From a virus, in IMG/VR virus record IMGVR_UViG_3300042327_000420, positions 1-42,698 of that record: 42,698 nucleotides of DNA. The stretch is one strand, 5' to 3'. Every line of letters begins with the position of its first letter. The stretch's first letter is position 1. Below, in pieces: positions 36,501-40,831 of this stretch. The notes beneath the pieces are model-generated. The model made no database searches and was not told the origin of the DNA. It saw only the letters and a program-made list of their open reading frames with translations. The translations under genes were made by a program, and so were the position numbers.

Positions 36501-36877
36501 AATCTGCGGTCACTGGTGAAGACTTGCCCAACTACAAGATCCCAGTTGTAGGCCGGATGATCGGTGACGCCAACGAGGCCTCAGCTATTTCTGGCCGGTT
36601 CTATGATGGCATCAAGGAAATGAACGGCCACAAGAAGAATGTCGAGGGCATGGAGGAGGACGGCAAGGATACGACCTCGTACTTCGAAGATTACCCAGAG
36701 GCTGAGTTCTTTGATGCAGCGCAAGACTACGAGAGGGACATCAGCAAGCTGCGTAAGGAGAAGAAGCAACTCAAGGAAGATGGCGCTTCACAGCAGGAAA
36801 TCGACTACGTCACTGAGGAAATGCAGATGCTGATGGTTGAGTTCAATCAGCAGATCGCCGACTACAAGAAGCGCTAA
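27599..36877 (+). CDS. Giant polyvalent internal virion protein (LPD38-like C-terminus)
   Basis: The 3092-residue product is in the T7 gp16 position. N-terminal region: hydrophobic/Gly-Ala-rich membrane-active stretch (about 165-245), then disordered Glu/Pro/Ala linker (about 825-900). Modules follow, bounded by (Y/F)SG(R/V) signatures at 944, 1260, 1735, 1987 and 2177: a zincin-like metallopeptidase, HEAFH at 1107-1111 with FEAQAVAFG (Glu1177) as third-ligand candidate; a module with GNGFFANLYGHFDQLTMDRW; a GNAT-like module (KLDAFDTVLPSIYSVSGF); a ParB-like module with GHEGRHR at 2093-2099; and a large C-terminal part with SINTQYNPAFGLYNLMRDL that resembles LPD38. Polyvalent proteins are known to enter host cells with DNA and carry several activities. 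No muramidase motif was recognised. Confidence 0.88.
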   Translation: MSEDNNRLRFAPTRWEDLGKTTTRSSSSGQQGTQRPSGTSNLSNLVNQEVAQIDQKINLLKSLPTDQDGLRVTKQTGIQGTRDGQLRILGMNRDRLLAKAAGGQNEGFLGDVGSAVSSGAANFDKAIGYATGNPRLQEQARRRQQISGAEMTDYGREAREKGPLGEDMSFGQRAYATALALAESTPELAATAVIASAVGAAAPVAGTAAIGAKILSSTPRLARFLTAGSGAAASTSAKVVGERAIAAAANMGLSGTQAGLVTGSDTTAQVIQQIDKDPEAFANSKLGKELLNENGGNFEAAKIAAANEMGRVAAVTVGAVEALMTLPAAVFEARLLTGGTRRGIAKEAGSGLLAEGISEAPASANEQLVQNLSMKAVGSDVGALDGVAKAAGEGFIVGGALGGGLGAGGSVVNRLTGNAPDDQPRPMEDEELVSALSARGEATPPREGGGLIEDQNAVALRGMDNVSAGGMNYTPEQILDIARNNESNPRIADIMSQPVSDVTKVEQVARILNQEEVSRVEPEAVRRISGMFGGTNSVSTSKQMIADELAKISPAVIAESPTLSAISQTLQSASSGKQFVSGLRNAVSNYQPTAQSGTLFARPERGGEGSVILSQEDVTNEAQREREAQQAFRLADVRQRRFDTATGQRSQREDLRAGAPEPENQFFLNPAVYGEDLGGIAATIVGAEGGKVRIQYESPTEVDGNGTPVIISEDVDPTAMFDRVVRGTPRMSQELAGDLRKPRNGTGTNLNPRQSVDRTSTRAMVPTQDAGLPTTISPTRMTGFEANTDQLPVEQQVQNAQANPQQERAPNVEGNVEGPNEISGPPATPRLQAPEVQTAPAEETAPTEEAPAEEAAPAEAEQKPAPKKPAQDDGGKVEKHVENIGNKILNDDRSGVVSYADKVHKEGLIDDTDLAEIKRMSKDKDMGAEDIGPELISQLNTKRYSGRRETVRAPRKKASDVVRDTPLDKDKTAESEEVSKPEIDYDAVIQDRLDKIAARGAQGKVVASRLRSLLKQNNYDVTQLYYAFQMGEVVSRVLPKNAKVDILFVPSITASDAKAAAASGVDLGEEAAGSYDAYKISPNGFRGLITLSLSDNVTGASRENAAHEAFHVIQDMLRAYDPEAFKLLNNSFRDDMRIDDLDPSILRKLKTLTTDGEGSVYDGLIASLGDTPLSRFEAQAVAFGALVDAKDRGVDMKGLKASFIRVVDFISDMLRGFRNIFRINGVESVAEIFEGYRTGKAQEDMIEAAPLRDDEQQIQYSGRVPKNPAVTSSLEHNFNILQNKSFRKGRDLKMFIQERVKSSLDESGINAEDYEAIETFKYLTKMAVKDAEYALQENANAIGWYDEKVSKALAVLSLVHPEIATDRQSKFAFIWALAVSSNGLKVNPNFEIAEKAYRIYKETGAMPTDIGIGTAADAIDGHMKLFNVMMKKLGFDELERLMTTKATVKEIESETGISVSGEGKAETVFGAAILGPKIGNGFFANLYGHFDQLTMDRWLMRTWGRWTGTLVSIKEQNVEKGRDVLSRLVAALSNEQRSELGSIIGLNVDNADADTIAVAIQKSSIKPANRTKISDIGRGNTAGLEDIVGKQKGRFEQVGLGDEIRKKGNGLAGYLDGQKEAPAGANERKYIRSVFQNTLTTLKKKYPKLTTADLQALLWYPEKRLYEAAKTDEVNEGYDDDNAPDYANAAILVAKNAGVSDEQIRQANEAVDARLRSNVSSAGAGRGGAGVSEQYSGRTGRTDQDLATKLRSRFEGTPRVEEGSSTEGNVGRRSGGVLANSVTGRVPVAATYSHSTSVKDLFNENGFDTPDFHELTRGKAAGKLYTRLINDSKQDNRFGASVYVYPENEYQDMRLFVTKDGMSGFALKGDDIVSAFKSPKSADRGVAFSMIRMAVALGGRKLDAFDTVLPSIYSVSGFKAVSRMRWNDEFKPDDWNKETFKAFNGGEPDVVFMAYDQNREGLYSPDEGEYTDSYDQAVAAQGGDVQYSGRTSRAVYTPERTEKIIKAMSDGTNESKGWMTFMSPDEFLGLTLSKAGRDILATMDPTKTRARPLNIEELRQVSEPLFLTVREAGEISEVQRQLGVTSLPWQVMGHEGRHRMAAFKDAGIEQLPVVLMRQNGAAKLEDIANISLAPQRGGRSDQYNSGDTSIDVGEATPINNQNADRIRDMMTGEGIRFSGVRRPANLNIGGNASGPQALRPAYSFRSDNYNFGGEAPNKLDEVIYNLQDKLIDVKRIQKNIKDAGGRISETTDVYRAEELFHGRAAKRAKDFVQRELNPLLEEMKTKGVALEVLDKFLHARHAKERNSQIRKINPDMQDKGSGMSDAQADSYLAGLPNARRKQLEKLADRVDAITQSTQQMMVKYGLETQETIDNWNKTYKFYVPLQREGFEEGGSGSSGQGMSVGGSSSRRALGSELGVVDILANVAMQRERVISRGERNRVGNALTALALQNPNDSFWFVIDPKGADAAKAKKKLIDFGMDPADAENVMGAPMQRYIDQNTGRLVERPNSLFMNQPNVMATRINGEDKFVVFNNRNPRSKRMATALKNIDAFQMGAFVSGLAKFTRYFASINTQYNPAFGLYNLMRDLGGASINLSSTAIAGKQRQVIGNALPAAWGMYQDLRAERSGDAATTNWAALADEFELEGGKTGFRDLFATSQDRANAIEIELTGGSKLRQAATKVGGPVFDWLSDFNEAIENGVRLSAYKTAKEAGLSKAEAASIAKNLTVNFNRKGVVGAQAGAFYAFFNASVQGTARLAETLNGPAGKKIIAGGLLLGVAQSVALAAAGIDDEIPEWLKDKNLVIPLGGKKYVAIPMPLGLHVIPSLGRRSVEFFMSGGEKTPEQIIGLMGMMADSFNPIGNAGLSFQTLAPTVLDPLAALGENVDFAGREIARKDFNSLDPTAGYERNKEGVSAVGDYVARAIDSISGGNGYTAGALSPTGDQVDYLIGQLTGGVGRLALNTMATAQSAVTGEDLPNYKIPVVGRMIGDANEASAISGRFYDGIKEMNGHKKNVEGMEEDGKDTTSYFEDYPEAEFFDAAQDYERDISKLRKEKKQLKEDGASQQEIDYVTEEMQMLMVEFNQQIADYKKR
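32700..32945 (+). CDS. Probable overprinted gene inside the giant polyvalent gene (81 aa)
   Basis: An 81-residue reading frame lies in the +2/+3 frame relative to the giant gene. ATG 32700 is preceded by GCAGGAG with a 6-base spacer (TCAGTG), a near-ideal Shine-Dalgarno. The product is hydrophilic and acidic: STQDYVPMSAQQEQDEAVL at the start and LLELKKDLQQKGMSDAEAE in the last third. Its codons (CTG, GAG, AAG, CTC-GAG) look like those of neighbouring genes, whereas the overlapping giant frame here uses rarer AGA, CGA, CTA and GGA codons and is a Gly/Arg/Ser-rich linker. So the overlap falls in an inter-module linker between residues 1701 and 1783 of the giant protein. It needs expression data; function unknown. 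Confidence 0.55.
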   Translation: MNKSDKPTKQSTQDYVPMSAQQEQDEAVLAFLSNTPDAPDAQTKTSQPSFAAGSKGLLELKKDLQQKGMSDAEAEEYLRTL

Positions 36878-36879
36878 TA

Positions 36880-36916
36880 AAAAAGCCCCTGACCACATAA
36901 GGATCAGGGGCTTTTT
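36880..36916 (+). terminator. Strong bidirectional terminator after the giant gene
   Basis: AAAAAGCCCCTGA and TCAGGGGCTTTTT form a stem of 13 pairs around an 11-base loop, starting 3 bases after the giant gene stop. It carries T5 on the plus strand and A6 on the left (T on the other strand), so it can end the late operon coming from the left and also any transcript from the integrase side. Confidence 0.9.
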
Positions 36917-36927
36917 ATTCTAGAAAA

Positions 36928-36966
36928 TGACTGTGATACACTGACTTCCAAAGCGCATCACAGTCA
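36928..36966. repeat. 10-bp inverted repeat TGACTGTGAT ... ATCACAGTCA
   Basis: Perfect 10-bp arms at 36928-36937 and 36957-36966 with a 19-base spacer, between the late terminator and attP. It could be a recombination arm site, a regulator operator or an RNA hairpin. No T tract follows in either direction, so it is not a good terminator. The neighbouring position to attP favours a recombination role, as inference. Confidence 0.55.
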
Positions 36967-37013
36967 CTTGAGGTTTATATCGTAAGTACCGGAGCGGCAA
37001 GAGGTTTTCTCGA

Positions 37014-37075
<62 letters not shown>

Positions 37076-37113
37076 ATCAATAACTTACGTGGTTTTATTC
37101 ACGGAAGTTATGG

Positions 37114-37150
37114 AAAAAGAGGTAGTTATCCACAGTTGGGTGCTACCTCT
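37114..37150 (-). terminator. Hairpin after int, minus strand, likely terminator
   Basis: Read on the minus strand, AGAGGTAG and CTACCTCT form a perfect 8-bp stem with a 17-base loop, followed by TTTTCC; it starts 11 bases after the integrase stop. It looks like a Rho-independent terminator of modest strength (long loop, short T tract). Part of the transcripts could read through into attP. Confidence 0.6.
37126..37134 (+). promoter_or_regulatory. Perfect DnaA-box match TTATCCACA
   Basis: TTATCCACA at 37126-37134 is the consensus DnaA box; a near match TTATTCACG lies about 30 bases upstream. It is in the loop of the int terminator hairpin, between attP and int. DnaA binding here may be accidental, or may tie integration to the replication state. 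Single boxes occur by chance in phage DNA, so confidence is low. Confidence 0.3.
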
Positions 37151-37160
37151 GCTTCCTCTC

Positions 37161-37988
37161 TCACAAGCTGCCAATGTTGTCAGCTACCTTGCGAAGATGC
37201 TTAGTTGACAAATGTGCATAGCGCTGAACCATGCGATCATCCGACCAACCACCCATCTCGCGAACGGCTGCGGTATGAGTACCCTTCTGGATGTGCCACG
37301 AAGCCCACGTATGCCGCAGATCGTGCCATCTGAAGTTCTCTATCCCAGCCCTCTTCAGAGCCTTCCTGAAAGCCTTCGTGTTGCTGCGCTGTACTGGCTT
37401 GCCGCCATACGCAAACACCCACTCAGCGTTCTTATCCTTGGCCCTGAACCGTTTCCAGAGAACGTCGTAGGCGGTGTCATTCAGAGGGATCGAGAGCGGC
37501 TTCCCGTTCTTCATCTTGACCCCCTCGATTGTCACCATCTTGTTCTGAAGGTCGACCTCTTCCCACCGAAGCTCGCGGACGTTGGCGTCCCGAAGTCCAG
37601 TGGTGAGGGCGAAAATAACCTTGTCCTTCAGATGTGACGGCAGCTCTCTGATCAGGCGACGAGCTTCATCCTTGTCGATGTACCTAATCCTCGAGGACTC
37701 TTCCATCCTCTTGATCTTGGGTACGGTGTCGATCCATTCCCATTCGTCCCGCGCCATGTTTAGCACTGACCGCAGTACGGTCAGGTAACGGTTGACGGTG
37801 GACACAGCGCGGGTCTTCAGCATGTCATCGCGAAGATCCGCCAACACCCCCTTTGTGATACGGCCAAGAGGCAGGCCAGCTAAGTAGTGCGAGAGCACCT
37901 CTATATAGTGCTGCTCCTGCTTGGTCCACTTAGTGGTCCGTCCATCCAGCCACCGCTTTGCGGCTTCGTCCCAAGTCTTACCTTCCAT
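37161..37988 (-). CDS. int: Tyrosine-recombinase integrase
   Basis: The 275-residue product is a tyrosine site-specific recombinase that would insert the phage into a tRNA-Gly gene. The N-terminal part is the SAM-like core-binding domain (TWDEAAKRWLDG, then VSTVNRYLTVLRSVLNMARDE). The catalytic domain shows Arg133 in TTGLRDANVREL, a candidate Lys163 in VKMKNGKPLSIPL, His222/Arg225 in WHDLRHTWASWH, Trp248 in EMGGWSD, and nucleophile Tyr257 in MVQRYAHLS. There is no N-terminal arm-binding domain of the lambda Int size, so it is a short integrase. I chose ATG 37988 because GGAGG lies 4 bases upstream; a GTG at 38051 would add 21 residues. It is last in the minus-strand operon and faces attP. Confidence 0.92.
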   Translation of the reverse strand: MEGKTWDEAAKRWLDGRTTKWTKQEQHYIEVLSHYLAGLPLGRITKGVLADLRDDMLKTRAVSTVNRYLTVLRSVLNMARDEWEWIDTVPKIKRMEESSRIRYIDKDEARRLIRELPSHLKDKVIFALTTGLRDANVRELRWEEVDLQNKMVTIEGVKMKNGKPLSIPLNDTAYDVLWKRFRAKDKNAEWVFAYGGKPVQRSNTKAFRKALKRAGIENFRWHDLRHTWASWHIQKGTHTAAVREMGGWSDDRMVQRYAHLSTKHLRKVADNIGSL

Positions 37989-37992
37989 AAAA

Positions 37993-38017
37993 CCTCCAAT
38001 CGGTGAACGGTTGGAGG
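37993..38017 (-). promoter_or_regulatory. Hairpin hiding the integrase ribosome-binding site
   Basis: In the int mRNA, CCTCCAA (38017-38011) pairs perfectly with TTGGAGG (37999-37993), with an 11-base loop that can add two more pairs. The GGAGG is the Shine-Dalgarno, 4 bases before ATG 37988. So initiation at that ATG would be closed unless the hairpin opens, by upstream translation, protein or RNA pairing. The GGA in it, and two more GGA within 50 bases, fit CsrA-type recognition. The structure is inferred from complementarity only. Confidence 0.65.
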
Positions 38018-38025
38018 CACCCACA
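38009..38025 (-). repeat. 17-bp element shared with attP, integrase leader copy
   Basis: On the minus strand this reads TGTGGGTGCCTCCAACC, identical to 37014-37030 on the plus strand. It contains the 5' arm (CCTCCAA) of the hairpin that covers the int ribosome-binding site, and also codes part of the alternative longer integrase N-terminus. Confidence 0.7.
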
Positions 38026-38067
38026 GTCGTCATCATATCCATATCGACCACAACCTTTCAATTTAAC

Positions 38068-38421
38068 TTATTCAGTACGCTTGATCGCGTTATCTCGAAC
38101 CAGCCTGTAGCTTCGAGGGGCATCAAACCCCAGCCTAACCGCTGGCTTTCGCCGGTCACGGTCCTCCGCCTTCCATCTGATAAAGCCGATGAGGGCGACA
38201 ACGATGATACCGTCGACGGTATCTTCCTTATTCCCATGATCAAGTCGGAACAGCTTTTGTGTGCCATCACTTCGCTTAACGGAGATCTCCGCAAACTCAC
38301 CGTCAGCATCTTGACCAACCTTCTGCACGCAGATGACGTGGTCAAAGGTCTGCTCCAGATCCTCATTCAGATTCATGCCTCCATAAACAAGAGATCCTTC
38401 GTTTCTAACAATCACCAACAT
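38068..38421 (-). CDS. CsrA/RsmA-like RNA-binding protein with inserted segment
   Basis: A 117-residue protein. The N-terminus MLVIVRNEGSLVYGG matches CsrA strands 1-2, with the RNA-contacting Arg6, and residues 94-114, AVRLGFDAPRSYRLVRDNAI, match CsrA strands 4-5 and the helix start, with the equivalent of Arg44 at Arg109. About 50 extra residues (approximately 16-68, acidic, with FDHVICVQKVGQ) lie between, after strand 2, the place where Pseudomonas RsmN also carries an insertion. CsrA proteins bind GGA in hairpin loops or over ribosome-binding sites. The next gene in this operon, int, has such a site. The start overlaps the preceding micro-protein by 17 bases and its own Shine-Dalgarno is weak, so coupling is likely. 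Confidence 0.72.
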   Translation of the reverse strand: MLVIVRNEGSLVYGGMNLNEDLEQTFDHVICVQKVGQDADGEFAEISVKRSDGTQKLFRLDHGNKEDTVDGIIVVALIGFIRWKAEDRDRRKPAVRLGFDAPRSYRLVRDNAIKRTE

Positions 38422-38542
38422 CAGTTAAAGAACCCCAATATTTAAGGAACCACTTCATAGCCCAGAGGTAAGTTGCCAGCACGTACCATAAATAGTGCAG
38501 GCCGCCGACGTGGATCAACAAACAAGCGATTAGCAGTGTCAT
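38405..38542 (-). CDS. Candidate membrane micro-protein (45 aa)
   Basis: A 45-residue hydrophobic protein: MTLLIACLLIHVGGLHYLW, then YVLATYLWAMKWFLKYWG, giving one or two membrane segments, with a polar end. It starts at ATG 38542 (weak TAGG upstream) and its stop overlaps the CsrA-like start by 17 bases, which would explain that gene's weak own signal by translational coupling. It is not recognised as a known family. An alternative 51-residue frame (38442-38597) covers the same bases; I prefer this one because of its coherent membrane profile. Confidence 0.5.
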   Translation of the reverse strand: MTLLIACLLIHVGGLHYLWYVLATYLWAMKWFLKYWGSLTDVGDC

Positions 38543-38558
38543 TCCATTTACCTAAGAA

Positions 38559-38578
38559 GGGGTGACTACAGCCACCCC
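38559..38578 (-). other. GGGGTG hairpin and C9 tract after the SSB-like gene
   Basis: GGGGTG (38559-38564) and CACCCC (38573-38578) form a 6-bp stem, 8-base loop, next to nine C in a row (38575-38583). On the minus strand it follows the SSB-like stop and is followed by TTCTTA, so it may weaken transcription into the downstream genes. The C9 run is also a place where assembly or polymerase slippage errors may occur. Confidence 0.45.
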
Positions 38579-38596
38579 CCCCCAGTTTGTTATTCA

Positions 38597-38890
38597 TCAG
38601 AACGGTGCGTCGTCCAGATCGTCTTGCGGTGGCGGAGCCTGACGTTGCACTGGTGCTTCGACTAGCTTTTTCTTCCACACGCGACCGGCAAAGAACTTGC
38701 CCTTCGCACCATCGATAACGCGAGCCTCGATGTTCAGCTCCTCACCGGTATCGAGAAGCATCCTGCCGCTGTAGATAGGAACGCCTTCAGGGTCCCAATC
38801 CTTCTCGCGATAGAACTTCTTGCGTTCCTCGATCCGCTCCTCGCTGTCGCGGAAAAGAGAAAACGTATTTGGTTTTTGTTCGTAAGCCAT
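38597..38890 (-). CDS. Probable single-strand DNA-binding protein, acidic tip
   Basis: A 97-residue protein. The middle (GVPIYSGRMLLDTGEELN, IEARVIDGAKGKFFAGRVW) is beta-rich, consistent with an OB-like or small beta-barrel fold; the C-terminus QAPPPQDDLDDAPF is a Pro/Gln linker with an acidic tip ending in Pro-Phe, as in bacterial SSB (DDDIPF). That tip in SSB recruits replication and repair partners. It sits in an operon with an annealing protein and exonuclease, supporting a recombination or replication role. ATG 38890 has AAAGG upstream; an in-frame start at 38944 is less likely. The SSB identity is inference from the tip and context. Confidence 0.6.
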   Translation of the reverse strand: MAYEQKPNTFSLFRDSEERIEERKKFYREKDWDPEGVPIYSGRMLLDTGEELNIEARVIDGAKGKFFAGRVWKKKLVEAPVQRQAPPPQDDLDDAPF

Positions 38891-38903
38891 CCTTATGCCT
38901 TTC

Positions 38904-39086
38904 TTATGAGAGTTCAACTTTGCGCATACGATCAATGTGCGCAAGGTAGAGATTGATTGCCTGTCGCACGACGCCAGCGATAGGCCTGTCTTCCTTAATA
39001 GACATCTCGCACAGTGCGCGATACATCACGTCGTCAATCGTTGTTTGAACCAGACGGTTCTGGTTATCTTTTCTAGGGCGTCCCAT
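38904..39086 (-). CDS. Ribbon-helix-helix (Arc/CopG-type) DNA-binding protein
   Basis: A 60-residue protein with a basic N-terminal stretch (GRPRKDNQNRL), a beta ribbon VQTTIDDVMYRALCEM, then helices KEDRPIAGVVRQAINLYLAHI. This is the ribbon-helix-helix layout; dimers put the ribbon in the DNA major groove. It may regulate the early promoters or act as recombination directionality factor (some Xis-like proteins are small DNA binders), and no other excisionase is visible. It starts one base after the exonuclease stop, thus coupled. Function is inferred. Confidence 0.78.
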   Translation of the reverse strand: MGRPRKDNQNRLVQTTIDDVMYRALCEMSIKEDRPIAGVVRQAINLYLAHIDRMRKVELS

Positions 39087-39087
39087 A

Positions 39088-39990
39088 TCAGTCCTCTATG
39101 ATTTTCACGTTGTAGCTGGTGACGTTCTCTTTTCTAAAGTCCTCTATGGACTTGCCTTTGGTGGCTAAGAGCCCGTCAACATCTACGGTTTTGTAAACAG
39201 CGGCATGATCTACCGCCCCCTTCTTCTCAACCTTCAGGACCTTGATACGACCCGTCTGGAATGAACCGAACTCAGAGCCCAGTTCTTTTTTGAGAGCTTC
39301 GTATGCATCCTTCAACGGAGCAATCTCTGCTTCCTTCGCCTTGATCTCGAGAAAGAGATCAGACATCAACTCAGTGCGCACATTTGATACGACAGCTAGC
39401 TCCGTATCGAGGTAAGCCTTGGCCTTGGTTTCATCCGCGATTGTCTCTATGTACTTCTTGCGGAATGCATCAAGCTTTGGCAGGTTGTCGGCGAACCAAG
39501 TGGGGTGACGCTCGAGCCGCTCGAGAAGATATAAGTCCTCCCGTATGTAGCAAAAGAAATCCATCCACTTGAGATCACAGACCTCCATGACATGCTGGCA
39601 CTGTGCGTAGTAACTCGGTTTCTCATGCACCGAATATGGTTGCTTTGCCCAGTACGGACACTTGATCTCCAAGCCACCGTCAAGACCGATCAGTCCATCA
39701 GGCGACGCACCAAGCCAGTCGTAGTCATCGTGCTTAACGATGCCGGTCTGCGTAACTGTGACGCCAGCCACAGATTCGTAGAACGCTAAGGCCACAGGCT
39801 CCATGCGCTCACCGTGGTTGGTGGCGGCGTTGCCAGTGAATTCACGAGCAGCCCCGAAGTGTTCACGAACCATGTCGCGCATCACATCGTCAGTCTTTTG
39901 GAATGGGTTAACACCAAGAATTCCGCCAACACGGCTTCCGGTGATGACGCCTACACGCGCCTTGAACCACTCGTCACTTCTCTGTTCCAT
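39088..39990 (-). CDS. YqaJ-type (lambda Exo-like) recombination exonuclease
   Basis: A 300-residue nuclease of the YqaJ/lambda exonuclease family. The opening EQRSDEWFKARVGVITGSR and GILGVNPF are typical; the PD-(D/E)XK core is GASPDGLIG (Asp98) and GGLEIKCPY (Glu108, Lys110), with Glu61 in NHGERMEP. The C-terminal half includes a long coiled coil. It would digest the 5' strand of double-stranded ends to feed the annealing protein encoded just upstream. ATG 39990 is preferred to TTG 39993. It is closely linked to the SSAP gene (10 bases), which supports the two-component (Red-like) system. Confidence 0.9.
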   Translation of the reverse strand: MEQRSDEWFKARVGVITGSRVGGILGVNPFQKTDDVMRDMVREHFGAAREFTGNAATNHGERMEPVALAFYESVAGVTVTQTGIVKHDDYDWLGASPDGLIGLDGGLEIKCPYWAKQPYSVHEKPSYYAQCQHVMEVCDLKWMDFFCYIREDLYLLERLERHPTWFADNLPKLDAFRKKYIETIADETKAKAYLDTELAVVSNVRTELMSDLFLEIKAKEAEIAPLKDAYEALKKELGSEFGSFQTGRIKVLKVEKKGAVDHAAVYKTVDVDGLLATKGKSIEDFRKENVTSYNVKIIED

Positions 39991-40000
39991 CAATAGATCC

Positions 40001-40645
40001 TTACTTAGAGAGCGCGGCTTTGCGTGCGTCCTTGGTCTTCGTCACTTCGGCAAAGAGCACATCATCATTGCGATTGCGTGCGTACTTACTGGCCTTGGTG
40101 AAAGCTGCCTTCAGATCATCGAGCGTTGCCGCCTCAGTAACAGCCTTCAGTAGCTGAGACTTTTCATCAGCGAGGCCAGCCACGGGGTCTGCTGCAGCAG
40201 GAGCAGGCTTCTGCTTGCTGGCGTCTGGCAGATCTTCACCAGCGTAGATGTAGAGGCCAAGACCAAACAGAGACATTGCCTTCACGAGGCAGCGCATCTT
40301 TGCGTCGTTGATGTCGCGTGCGTTTGGATTCTTGATGGCTTGGTTCTTGTAATCCATCACTGGCAACCACATCGTGTGGCTGATGTCTTCAACAGTCATC
40401 ACACAACGAACCTCTGCGGTCCCATCCTGATAGCGGATGACGCCGTCGTTGTTTAGAACGCCGTTCTCACCCCTCTGATTCTCAAAATAGAACACTGAGT
40501 CTGGATAGTGATCCATCAGCGTTGCCCACGCCCACGACCACGACAGATACGAGAAGCCATTCTTCTTCTCGATGTTCTCGTTGACGTTTATGGCTGAGAG
40601 AGTTTCCCAGACGCTCTTCGTCTTGGGATTCGAAACAGTCTCCAT
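40001..40645 (-). CDS. Single-strand annealing protein (Sak3/DUF1071-like)
   Basis: A 214-residue protein with SVWETLSAINVNENIEKKN, then YLSWSWAWATLMDHYPD and DAKMRCLVKAMSLFGLGLY, the signature of DUF1071 / Sak3-type annealing proteins. The C-terminus (Ala/Lys-rich helices) is after a Pro/Ala linker. These proteins anneal complementary single strands, with the exonuclease making them. ATG 40645 is chosen with AGAAAGGA at 6-7 bases; upstream ATG 40651 is too near to it. It is the first gene of the minus-strand operon, directly downstream of a good promoter. Confidence 0.85.
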   Translation of the reverse strand: METVSNPKTKSVWETLSAINVNENIEKKNGFSYLSWSWAWATLMDHYPDSVFYFENQRGENGVLNNDGVIRYQDGTAEVRCVMTVEDISHTMWLPVMDYKNQAIKNPNARDINDAKMRCLVKAMSLFGLGLYIYAGEDLPDASKQKPAPAAADPVAGLADEKSQLLKAVTEAATLDDLKAAFTKASKYARNRNDDVLFAEVTKTKDARKAALSK

Positions 40646-40678
40646 ATACATTCCTTTCTGCGAACACGCATCGTCGTG

Positions 40679-40715
40679 TTGACGCACAACATAGAGAATA
40701 ATTTCGCTGCGTCAA
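40679..40715. repeat. Inverted repeat TTGACGCA ... TGCGTCAA over the left promoter
   Basis: Perfect 8-bp arms at 40679-40686 and 40708-40715. One arm covers the -35 and the other the start-site region of the minus-strand promoter, the geometry of a repressor operator pair. This is inference from position. Confidence 0.5.
40688..40715 (-). promoter_or_regulatory. Sigma70-like promoter for the recombination/int operon
   Basis: On the minus strand, TTGACG (40715-40710), a 16-base spacer and TATGTT (40693-40688) fit a housekeeping promoter; transcription would start near 40681, about 35 bases before the annealing-protein start. Confidence 0.6.
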
Positions 40716-40831
40716 TTCCTGTGTTTCAAAACATGTGGAAAAAGATAAATCACGCGGCGTCTGTGGGTTTGCATACAAAACTGCGTAGAAAAAATGTCCA
40801 CAGCCTATGTACAACGCCGACACATTTCCTC

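Noticed and set aside
38058-38366. 102-codon minus-strand frame over the CsrA-like gene
   Set aside because: Ser/Arg-rich shadow frame; the CsrA-like frame has family signatures at both ends.
38442-38597. 51-codon minus-strand frame overlapping the SSB-like stop by ATGA
   Set aside because: It has good coupling but passes through the C9 run and a hairpin and gives an Arg/Pro-rich product without features; the overlapping hydrophobic frame 38405-38542 is more coherent. It cannot be fully excluded.
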